Origin: CAZAEL01 sp964484135
Lineage (GTDB): Bacteria; Elusimicrobiota; Elusimicrobia; FEN-1173
Assembly: GCA_964484135.1 (NCBI GenBank)
Contig: CAZAEL010000016.1
Coordinates: 1-45,305 of the forward strand
Direction of reading: 5' to 3'
DNA length: 45,305 nt
Shown: one piece after another, positions 7,882 through 15,800 of the stretch
How the letters are laid out: each line of letters opens with the position of its first letter
How positions within the stretch are numbered: position 1 is the stretch's first letter
Program-made: the position numbers and the translations under genes
Notes under the pieces: generated by a model
The model's input: the letters and a program-made list of their open reading frames with translations, nothing else
Databases searched by the model: none
Told to the model about the DNA's origin: nothing

Positions 7882-8865
7882 TCAGTGAGGCAGGTGGGAG
7901 GCGTAGGCCCCGCAGGATTTCCGGATCATGAGTTTCCCTTCCAGGAGGAGGCGCCGGGGCGCGGGGGGCACGCCCTTGGAAAGCATGTCCAACAGGAACC
8001 GCGTGGCCTCATATCCCATTTTCTTCAAGGGCTGGCGCACGGTGGTCAGCGGCGGGCGGCACTTGGCCGCCAGCTCGATGTCGTCGAAACCGGCCAGGGC
8101 CATGTGCTGAGGCACCTTGAGGCCCGCTTCCTGAATGGCCCGCAGGGCGCCCATGGCCATGTGGTCGTTGGCCGCGAAGACCGCGGTGGGGCGGCGGCTC
8201 TTGAGGGCCAAAAGGCGTTTCATGGCCGCGTGCCCCCCGCCTTCGCTGAAGTTCCCCCGTTCGACCAGGGATTCGGAAAAGGGGACCTTGTGGGCCTTGA
8301 GGGCCTTGCGGTACCCCTCGAAGCGGTCCTTGCCGTTGCTGGTTTCCATCTTGCCGTTGATGATGGCCACTTTGCGGTGCCCCAGCTGCAGAAGGTGGCG
8401 CACCACCTCGTACGCGGCCGCGGTGTTGTCCATGTCCACGGACGAAAACCGGGGCGACGTGGCGTTGATCAGCACCGTGGGGAGGTGTTTTTCCTCCAGG
8501 CGTTTCAGCAGGGGATCGTCCTGGGCCGGCGCCAGGAGCAGGTACGCGTGGGTCGCCTCCTGGGGGTTGATCAGGAGGTCGTAGGAAAAGCCGTTCAGCC
8601 CCTCGCGGATGCCGCGCAGGGTCTCCGCGAAATAGTGGGCGTCCAAATCCGGATCCGGGTGGGTCACCACGCCGATGGACCGCACCGTCGCCCGGCCCAG
8701 GTTCTGGGCCGCCGGGTTGGGCCGGTAGTTGAGCTTCTTCATGACGGCAAGGACGCGCCTGCGCGTGGCTTCCCTCACGCGGGGGCTGTTGTTGATGACG
8801 CGGGAAACCGTGGCGATGGAAACGCCGGCCTGGCGGGCGATTTCGTGGATGTCCGGTTGTGCCAT
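7882..8865 (-). CDS. LacI family transcriptional regulator
   Basis: 327 residues, full length for the family. Residues 5-25 are the LacI helix-turn-helix (IHEIARQAGVSIATVSRVIN), followed by the hinge RPNPAAQNL and a periplasmic-binding-like sensor domain (SIGVVTHPDPDLDAHYFAET ... FAANDHMAMGALRAI ... LAGFDDIELAAKCRPPLTTV). Such proteins bind a sugar or nucleoside and control nearby catabolic genes through a palindromic operator with a central CG. A perfect family-type operator lies at 12797-12810, at the head of the same co-directional cluster, which makes it the likely target. A weaker match at 8911-8924 may mean autoregulation. The effector is unknown; the surrounding glycan-binding and glycosidase genes suggest an oligosaccharide. 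Confidence 0.93.
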   Translation of the reverse strand: MAQPDIHEIARQAGVSIATVSRVINNSPRVREATRRRVLAVMKKLNYRPNPAAQNLGRATVRSIGVVTHPDPDLDAHYFAETLRGIREGLNGFSYDLLINPQEATHAYLLLAPAQDDPLLKRLEEKHLPTVLINATSPRFSSVDMDNTAAAYEVVRHLLQLGHRKVAIINGKMETSNGKDRFEGYRKALKAHKVPFSESLVERGNFSEGGGHAAMKRLLALKSRRPTAVFAANDHMAMGALRAIQEAGLKVPQHMALAGFDDIELAAKCRPPLTTVRQPLKKMGYEATRFLLDMLSKGVPPAPRRLLLEGKLMIRKSCGAYASHLPH

Positions 8866-8910
8866 GGGAGTCGATGTCCTTTCCTGCAGCGAAGTTTTCT
8901 CGTTGTCCTA

Positions 8911-8924
8911 ATGAAGCGTTCTTG
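8911..8924. promoter_or_regulatory. Weak LacI-type half-operator upstream of the regulator gene
   Basis: The core AAGCGTT matches the centre of the operator at 12797-12810 (read on the minus strand as AACGCTT), but the outer bases do not. It lies about 50 bases before the LacI ATG, in the gap after the barrel gene. Autoregulation is a guess. Confidence 0.22.
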
Positions 8925-8932
8925 CCGGTCTT

Positions 8933-9844
8933 TTATTTTGAACCCAGCCGCACGTTCACGGAGGCCCGGTGGGTCTGGCCCAGGTCCCCCATGGGGATCC
9001 AGGCGTAGTCCACGTCCAGGAGAGACCACCGCCAGCCCAGGCCCGCGCTCATGCCTTGCAGGCCCGGCACGTCCCGTGTGCGGGTGTTGTATCCTCCGCG
9101 CAAAAAGAGGGCCGATGTTCCCAGTCCCAGCTTCCATTCCAGCCCGGCCCCCAGCGCCGCGTCCTCGTCCCGCGCCCGTGAACCGTCCACGGCGATGAGC
9201 CAGGATTCGCCCGGTTTCCAGGCCGCGCCCGCCTGGAAGGTGAGGGGCAGAGGGCTTTCTTCCCGGTCGAATTTGAGTTTTCCCCCCATGTTCCGGGCGG
9301 CCAGGCCGAAAGCCAGACCGTTCATTTGAAAACCCAGGCCCGCGTCCGCGGCCCAGGTGGAGGCCGAAGAGAGGATGCGGGACTGCACCAGCTTGGCGTT
9401 GAGGCCGAAGGTGACATTGCCGAAAAACCGGCGTCCCCAGCCGGCCAAGCCCGCCGCGTCGCGCGGCGCGAAGGTCCCCAGCCGCGCGCCGGTGTCGTCC
9501 GTCTGGCTCAAGGTGCCGGCGGAAAACATCTGCATGGCCGCGCCGAAGGCCCCCCACCGGCCGGCCGGCTGGACGTACCCCGCGAATTGGTCGTTCAGGG
9601 ATTCCACCTGGGCGCCGTACGTGAGCGACAGGGAGGCCTCCCGCGCCAGGGCCAGGTTGGCCGGGTTCCAGAACAGGGCGTTGGCGTCGTCGGCCGAGGC
9701 CGCGGCGGCCCCGCCCATGGCCAGGTACCGGGCGCCCGTCCCCTGCTTGAGGAAGTTGGCGCTGGAAGTGCCGTTTCCACTGAAGGCGTTGATAGGGAAA
9801 GAAAAAAACGTTGATAAGATGATAAGGGTTTTCAACGTTTTCAT
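8933..9844 (-). CDS. PorV/PorQ-like outer-membrane barrel protein
   Basis: 303 residues, complete. The signal peptide (TLIILSTFFSFPINAFS) is followed by the PorV/PorQ signature: GTGARYLAMGGAAAASADDA then LFWNPANLAL. The rest alternates amphipathic strands, and the end (LLDVDYAWIPMGDLGQTHRA) matches the family's final 'lDYA..p.g.LG..hr.s' strands. Its ATG follows the stop of the preceding CTD gene by a single base (TAA-A-ATG), so translation is almost certainly coupled. This is the best complete example here of the substrate-then-barrel pair. In Bacteroidota, PorV escorts T9SS substrates; whether this barrel does the same is inference, since no PorK/L/M/N or SprA gene is in view. Confidence 0.9.
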   Translation of the reverse strand: MKTLKTLIILSTFFSFPINAFSGNGTSSANFLKQGTGARYLAMGGAAAASADDANALFWNPANLALAREASLSLTYGAQVESLNDQFAGYVQPAGRWGAFGAAMQMFSAGTLSQTDDTGARLGTFAPRDAAGLAGWGRRFFGNVTFGLNAKLVQSRILSSASTWAADAGLGFQMNGLAFGLAARNMGGKLKFDREESPLPLTFQAGAAWKPGESWLIAVDGSRARDEDAALGAGLEWKLGLGTSALFLRGGYNTRTRDVPGLQGMSAGLGWRWSLLDVDYAWIPMGDLGQTHRASVNVRLGSK

Positions 9845-9845
9845 T

Positions 9846-10814
9846 TTACCGCTCCACCGCGATCTTCACGGTCTCTTTTTCGGAGCCTTTGCGGATCAAG
9901 GCCAGGTACACGCCGCTGGCGACTTTTTCCCCGTCTTCGTTCAGACCGTCCCAGGCGGCCCGGCCCGTGTTGTCCGTGGTCAGTTCCCGCACCTTTTCGC
10001 CCGTGGGGGTGAAGATCAAAATCCGCGTGTCCGCCGGCAGGTTGGTCAGGTTCATCTGGGTGTGGCCCTGGCCCGGACGCAGGGGGTTGGGATACACGAA
10101 GGCGGCGTTGAGCGCGGGCGCGGGCGCCAGCTCCACCACCTGGAACACGGTGAAATGGTTGGTCCGGCCCGTGACCTTGTTATTGGCCGGGTCCGCGGTG
10201 GACGGGATGGGGACCCATCGGCCGCCCGTTTCATCGTAGTACGCCACCACCAGTCGGTCCTCGGTCAGGCCCTGCACGTCCGCGTCCCGGTACGTGAACA
10301 CCAGGCTGATGGTTTTCTGGGGCTGAAGGGACTTGTCCGTGGTGATCTCCACCCCCACGTTGGTGCCTTTCAAGGAGGCGATGTTGGAGACCGCAGCCGC
10401 GAAGCTGGACGGGAGCCTGGCCGTGAGCGTCACGGCCTCGGAAAAGGCGTTGGCCGGAATTTCCAGGGTGATGGTGACGCCGGAAGAGGTGCGCAGGGTG
10501 ACGGTGTTGGACTGGGATGGGTCCAGCTGTTTGGTGGCGGTGTCCGCGGCCAGGACGCCCGCGGACAGGGTCTGGGGGATGAGCCCGCCCTGCAGTTTGT
10601 AATTTGTGCTCGTGAGGGCCGCGCCGGCCAGGGGCTGGCCCAGGCTGGCCGTGGTCTTGTACGAGGAGGAGGCCGCGTTCCCCCCGGCCCCGCCCAGCCG
10701 AAGCGCGGGCACATGAAAAGAGGGGCCGGTGAAAATTGCCGCCATAGCAACCACTCCAAGGCTGGCAATGGACAGCCCGATGACGATGGTTCGGGGAGAT
10801 TTTGAGCGGCTCAT
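9846..10814 (-). CDS. Secreted exoprotein with ZU5-like region and FlgD-like/T9SS-like CTD
   Basis: 322 residues. An N-terminal hydrophobic segment (IVIGLSIASLGVVAMAAIF) acts as signal peptide or anchor. Residues about 40-75 contain the paired motifs SSSYKTTASLGQPLAG and STNYKLQGGL, a short module often seen in CTD exoproteins of candidate phyla. Residues about 90-215 resemble a ZU5-like domain (LEIPANAFSEAVTLTARLP, ...TNHFTVFQVVE). The C-terminal ~90 residues begin AAFVYPNPLRPG and include ILIFTPTGEKVRELTTD and GVYLALIRKGSEKETVKIAV, a standard FlgD-like/T9SS type A-like CTD. It is immediately followed by, and coupled to, the barrel gene at 9844. Lacking a binding or catalytic module, it may be structural. 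Confidence 0.85.
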   Translation of the reverse strand: MSRSKSPRTIVIGLSIASLGVVAMAAIFTGPSFHVPALRLGGAGGNAASSSYKTTASLGQPLAGAALTSTNYKLQGGLIPQTLSAGVLAADTATKQLDPSQSNTVTLRTSSGVTITLEIPANAFSEAVTLTARLPSSFAAAVSNIASLKGTNVGVEITTDKSLQPQKTISLVFTYRDADVQGLTEDRLVVAYYDETGGRWVPIPSTADPANNKVTGRTNHFTVFQVVELAPAPALNAAFVYPNPLRPGQGHTQMNLTNLPADTRILIFTPTGEKVRELTTDNTGRAAWDGLNEDGEKVASGVYLALIRKGSEKETVKIAVER

Positions 10815-10845
10815 GGGTTATGTGAAAATTTGAATTCCCCGTCCG

Positions 10846-12732
10846 CTAGGGTTTTTCATAGCTTTCCATCAGGAATTTTTCTCCCAAAACATCTTCCAGG
10901 CGACGGATCAGCCTTTCCATATCCACTCGAACCACGCGTCCGGTCTTTAGATTTTTGGAAAAGAATATCCATTCTCCCGTGAGATCGTCATGCGGCGAGA
11001 GTTGCGTGGCATTGCCTGAGGCATCGATGACCCACATCTCTGCGGGGGTGCCGCTTGAGAAAAAGACGGCGGCATTGCTGGGCGTCGGCGGCGCCGACGC
11101 CACGGAGCCCAGAACGAGTGCCGCGTTGGTCCCTGAAATGGTGGCCGAGCCGTCCTGGATGTGGAATTTGGCCGCGGGATCGACTGTCCCCACGCCGATC
11201 TTACCTTCTTGGTTGATCCGTAATCGGTTGGCGCCTGAGGTGAAGAAGTCCATGCCGAAATAATCCGAGAAGTACATATTTTGCACTCCCGAATAGCTGT
11301 GGAAACCCAGGCCGAAATGGTTGAGAACGTCCGTGTCGTATACAAAATCGTCCGCGAGTTTTTCCCCCAGCACAAGCCCCGGAGATGTGTTGTCAACGGT
11401 GGTGGCGATGGGGATGGCCACAACGCCATTGGCCGTAATTGTGGAGTTTACGGTCAGGGAGCCGGTGGCTCCTCCCGAGGCGCCAATTCCCACCCCACCT
11501 TCGGGGAATCGAACACTGCTGATGGTGGAGCCAGATCGAGTGGCTTGGAGGGCGGTCCCGAAGGAACCGAAGGCGTCATTGGCCGCAATGACTTCGAAGT
11601 TGGTCCCATCCCCCTTCAGCAACCACTTTTTATTGTCCGCGGCCGCATCGGTTTCTTCAAATACGAGATGGTCTGCGCCAGCCGCGATATGAAGTTTTCC
11701 ATTTAGGGTGGTGGCGCCGATTCCCACGTTCCCAGCGTCGTCCTGCAGGACCACGTTGCCACCGGAGAAGTCTCGAATCGTATTGACTTCCAGCGTGTCG
11801 TTGATCTGCAGGTTACCGCCGGAGTCGGACAGGGTTCCCTGAAGGTCCGAGGTTCCTGTGACCACCAGGTTGTCCCCCACCTGCACATCGCCGCCGGAGT
11901 TGGAAATGCCCCCCTGGGCATTGATCCCGGCGGTGAAGATCTTGGCGCCGGAGACGCTTTGGGCCGTGCCGGTGGTGAGATAGCGCGTGTCCACGTCCGT
12001 GGTGTTGAGGTCCACGAGGGCCACGGTGGAGGCGATGATGTGGGTGGTGCCCACGGAATCGGCGGAAAGGCCGCCGGCGGTGTCGTCCACCCCGTCCGCG
12101 AAACCCGCGGGTACACCGGTCAATTTTCCCCAGGCCACGTCGTTGATGTCCGCGTTGGTGATGGTGGAGTCAATGATCTGGTTGCCGCCCACGGAGTTGG
12201 CGGCCATGTCGTTGACTGTGATGGTTGAATCCTTAATGTGTTCGGTGCCCACGGAATCCGCAGTGAGCGATCCGCCGCCCGCGCCGTCGTCCGTGCCGTC
12301 CGCGAACCCCGCGGGCATGCCCGTGATGCCGGACCAGGGCACGGCGGCCGCGTAATTGGCGCTGGAGGCCTGGAGCGCGTAGGGCGAGGCGGTGAGGCGG
12401 TACCGGGGCGACAAGGTTTCGCCGTTGACGGTCACCTCCAGCCAGAGGTTTTGGTCGAAGCTGAGGCCGCCGAGGGAAACGGTGGAGCCGATGAACACGT
12501 TGTACAGGCCGTTGGAATCGGGCGTGACCACCTGGCTTTCGGTGAAGGCGGCGGTGCCGCCCGTTTCCACGGTATAAAGTTTGAAGGTGACGGGGGTGGC
12601 GGCGGTGACGGCGTTGTCGTCGGCGTCGGTGAGGCGGCCCTGGAAGTTGATGAGGGAGGGGACGGCGGCCCCCAGCGGGGCGGCCAGGAGCAAGAGGGAG
12701 AGGGTGGCCAGCTTGCGGGACAGGGTGTTCAT
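10846..12732 (-). CDS. Secreted fibre-like surface protein, first gene of the LacI-controlled cluster
   Basis: 628 residues. A signal peptide (LATLSLLLLAAPLGA) precedes a beta domain at about 25-120 (INFQGRLTDADDNAV ... VTFKLYTVETGG ... LSPRYRLTASPYALQA) that is common at the start of large exoproteins of candidate phyla. Next come two copies of a motif like 'W..LTGVPAGFADGVDD.AGG' (about 133 and 200), each followed by short 'DSTIT..DI' repeats, then a long low-complexity fibre region (GNLQINDTLEVNTIRDF, GNVGIGATTLNGKLHI) like tail-fibre/adhesin stalks. The last ~30 residues are a charged helix. The start is set by GGAGGAA seven bases before the ATG. Promoter and operator lie directly upstream. 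The 3' half of the gene is visibly less GC-rich than its surroundings. Function: probably adhesion; unproven. Confidence 0.75.
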   Translation of the reverse strand: MNTLSRKLATLSLLLLAAPLGAAVPSLINFQGRLTDADDNAVTAATPVTFKLYTVETGGTAAFTESQVVTPDSNGLYNVFIGSTVSLGGLSFDQNLWLEVTVNGETLSPRYRLTASPYALQASSANYAAAVPWSGITGMPAGFADGTDDGAGGGSLTADSVGTEHIKDSTITVNDMAANSVGGNQIIDSTITNADINDVAWGKLTGVPAGFADGVDDTAGGLSADSVGTTHIIASTVALVDLNTTDVDTRYLTTGTAQSVSGAKIFTAGINAQGGISNSGGDVQVGDNLVVTGTSDLQGTLSDSGGNLQINDTLEVNTIRDFSGGNVVLQDDAGNVGIGATTLNGKLHIAAGADHLVFEETDAAADNKKWLLKGDGTNFEVIAANDAFGSFGTALQATRSGSTISSVRFPEGGVGIGASGGATGSLTVNSTITANGVVAIPIATTVDNTSPGLVLGEKLADDFVYDTDVLNHFGLGFHSYSGVQNMYFSDYFGMDFFTSGANRLRINQEGKIGVGTVDPAAKFHIQDGSATISGTNAALVLGSVASAPPTPSNAAVFFSSGTPAEMWVIDASGNATQLSPHDDLTGEWIFFSKNLKTGRVVRVDMERLIRRLEDVLGEKFLMESYEKP

Positions 12733-12796
12733 GGATTTCCTCCGTCGGGAATTGAACGTTTCGCCGCGCGCCGTCGCGCGTTCGTCCCTCGATGGA

Positions 12797-12810
12797 TGTA
12801 AACGCTTACA
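12797..12810. promoter_or_regulatory. LacI/CcpA-type operator
   Basis: TGTAAGCGTTTACA on the minus strand (TGTAAACGCTTACA on plus): a 14-bp dyad with one mismatched pair and the central CG typical of LacI-family sites; it fits the CcpA cre consensus TGWAARCGYTWNCA at every position. It starts right after the -10 box of the promoter at 12810-12839 and covers the expected transcription start, an ideal repressor position. The likely binder is the LacI protein encoded at 7882-8865. Confidence 0.8.
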
Positions 12811-12839
12811 TTATAATCCGGCTTCCTCATTTCTGTCAA
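12810..12839 (-). promoter_or_regulatory. Consensus sigma70 promoter for the exoprotein cluster
   Basis: TTGACA at 12834-12839 and TATAAT at 12810-12815 with an 18-base spacer, both perfect consensus hexamers, reading on the minus strand. The expected start is near 12803, inside the operator, giving a leader of about 70 bases to the ATG at 12732. Confidence 0.85.
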
Positions 12840-12862
12840 TCCCGCTTTTCCTTCCATGAGGG

Positions 12863-15800
12863 TCAGGCCTGGCTGTTGAAAAGCGCGATGGTCTGCCGGT
12901 CCTTTTCAAGCTGTTGGACGGGCTGGGGCACGGTCACGGCCTGGAAGTGGAGCCGTCCCTGGGCGTCGCGGGCGGCCCGGAGGACTTCCTCAAGTTCCCT
13001 GTGGGTTTCGGCCATCTGGATCAGGAATTGGGCTTCCGCGCCGGAGAGGATGACGTCCACCTCCACGCGGGCGAGGTCCGCGGCGGCGCGCCGGGCCACC
13101 ACCAGGAACAGGCCTTCCTGCGTCTTCATCACTTCGGACCAGAAGGGCAGGTGGGCGGGGTCCACGACCACGCGCATGTCCAGGTTTTGCTCCCGTTTTT
13201 CCCGCAGGAGTTCCGTCACCCGGTCCTTGGGGTCCGTGATCGTCACGTTGATGAGCCCGAAGGACACGCGCTCCTGCAGGGCCTCGATGGCGGCCTCCGG
13301 ATAATAGGCCCTGGCGTTGCTCAGGATCTGCTGGAAGGACCGGAAGGCGTCGGGCTGGGCGTCGTCCGGCAGGTTGACCAGGATGTCCAGGTGAATGGGT
13401 TTGCCGTCGGCGGTGGACCGGCCCAGGGCCTCGATCTGCTGGAAGAGGGCCACGGCCACGGCCGCGTCCAGGTTGATGTTTCCCTCCCGGTCGATGGTGG
13501 CGCCGCGGCCGTCCACCACGAGGGAATGCCCGGATTTCTGCGGGAAGAGGGGCGTCACGAACAGGCCGCCGGGGAAGAGGATCTTTTCCACCTCCGAAGG
13601 CAGGCCGGTGCCGGCGGGCGGCGCGGCGGGTTCCTCGGGCGGGGCCGCGGCCGCTTCCCGAACCGACCGCCGGGCGGCGGTCCAGAGCGCCATGAGGCCC
13701 ACCACCACGCCGAACACGGCCCAGATGAGGCCGACCTCCAGCGCCACCGCGCCCACGTCCAGGGTGTCGGTGGCCGCGCGGACCGCCAGGGGCAGGACCA
13801 CGGTGAGGAGCGCGGCCGCGGCGAGAGCCAGGAAATCCTTGCGGCGGGTGGGGGCGGGGGCCTCTTCCGGCGGGACGGGCGCGTCCACGTTTTCCGACGG
13901 GTCTCCCCGGCCGTTCCTGCGGAGAGCCTCCCGCACCATGGGGCGCAGTCCTTCCTTGAGGGGCGTGCCGGCGCGCCAGCCGGGGAGGAGGTCCCGGGCC
14001 TTGTCGAAATCCATCTCCGGAATCTGCAGGAGGGGCCGGCTGGGGCGGACCGGCGCCTCGGCCTTGATCCGGCGGTATTTGTCGGCCTGCGCCGGGTCTT
14101 CCTCGATGAAGAGGTCCAGCACCGTGTCCAGCAGTTCCTTCATGGAGACCGCGCCTTCGTCCGACCCCACCAGGACCAGGTGGTTTTCGTCGTCCCGGTA
14201 GTCCGGGCTTTGCAGGAGCCGGCCCGCGGCCTCCAGCGCCGCGATGGAGTCTTCGATGTGAATGAAGTTGCGGGAATGGTCCGACGCGAACACGGGCTTG
14301 TCCGCGGCGATGCGGTCGATGAAAAGGTTGTACACCTCGCCGGGGCGGCCCCGGGGGCCGTACGCGTTGGTGAAGCGGAGGGCGATGCCGTGGCCGGCGG
14401 GGAGCGCCAGGACGAAGGCCTCGGGGATGATCTTCGACAGGGAGTACAGCCCCTGCCAGAGGTCCGGCGGGACTTCCTGGGCCACGCGGTTCGCGATCTC
14501 GTTGGGGTCGGTGACGTTCGCTTCGCGGGCCTGGGCCGTGATCTCCTGGGCGCGCCGGAGCATGTCCATGACGCCCGTTTCTCGCAGGAACGCGTCGACG
14601 AATTCTTCGGGGGTTTGGCCGGCTTCGCCGGCCGCGTACCGCTCCACGTATTCGCGGAAGGCCTGTTCGGCCCGGTCCCGGAATTCCCGGGCCCGGGGCG
14701 ACAGGGGCAGGTCGGTCCTTTCCGTGACCGGGCCCTCGAACCCGCCGGGGTACAGGGTGTACGCGTGGGCGCTGGAGCCGTACACCAGGCGCTTGCCGTG
14801 CCGCTCCGTGAACTGGGCCAGGAGGCCCGTGAAGAAGACGTTGGTCAGATAGGTTTCCGCGGCCTGCTCCGGCGTCTCCACCCGGGCGTCGGCCTGGGCC
14901 GCCACGTGGTACACCACCGGGGATTTCGACACCAGCCGTTCGAACCGCGCGAGGCTCCTGGGCGCGAGGAAGTCCCCCACCTCCACCAGGAACACGTCCG
15001 GGTTGTCCTTGGCCGCCTCCAGGCGGGCGGTGGATTCCGGGTCTCCGCTGCGGAAAAGAGCCACGGCCTGCCCGCCTTCGGACGCGAGCCGGTCCGTGAG
15101 GTGGGAGCCCACGAACCCGGCGCCGCCCGTGACCAGGGGCGGCAGGTCGTCCGCCCCGAACTCTTCCAGGAGTTCATCCACGGTCCAGATCTTGCCGGGG
15201 GCGCTCCGGTGCCGCCCTCCGGGCGGGGCCGGGAGCACGGCGGGCTTGCGCAGGGGGAGCAGGCGGAGGGCGATGCGGCGGCCCCGGCGGGAGGCCGGGG
15301 TGAACCCCTCTTCATAGGCGCGCAGGAAGTCCCGCGCCTCGGCGATGAAATCGTCCAGGGTGAGGGCGTCCTCCGAGAACAGGACGGCCCGGACCCAGCC
15401 CAGCCCGTCGCGCCAGCCGATCTTTCCGGTGAGCGGCAGCCCCTCCAGGCGGTCCCGCAGGTCCTGGGCCTGGCCGTCGGGGATTTCGGCCCGCTGGATC
15501 TGGTTTTTCCCCACCACGGTGGTGACGGTGTTGCGCTGCAAATCGTAGAGCAGGACCACGGGCTCCCCGTTGTTCCTCCCCCGGATCAGGACCTGCCGCT
15601 CCTGGTCCGTTTCGCGGTACAGGGCGGCCTCGAGCCTGAGGGGCAGGGCGTTGTCCCGCCCCCAATGGGACAGCACGCTCTGAAGCTGGGGGATCCGGCG
15701 GGCGCGTTCCTCGGCGGTGGCGCTCAGGATGTCCGCGATCTCCACCGCCACCATGTCCATGCCCAGTCTTTGGCGGAAGGCCGGGTCCGCCAATTGGTTG

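Noticed and set aside
9846..10814. Calling the locus a complete type IX secretion system
   Set aside because: Only PorV/PorQ-like barrels and CTD-bearing proteins are seen; no PorK, PorL, PorM, PorN, PorU or SprA gene is present in the window.
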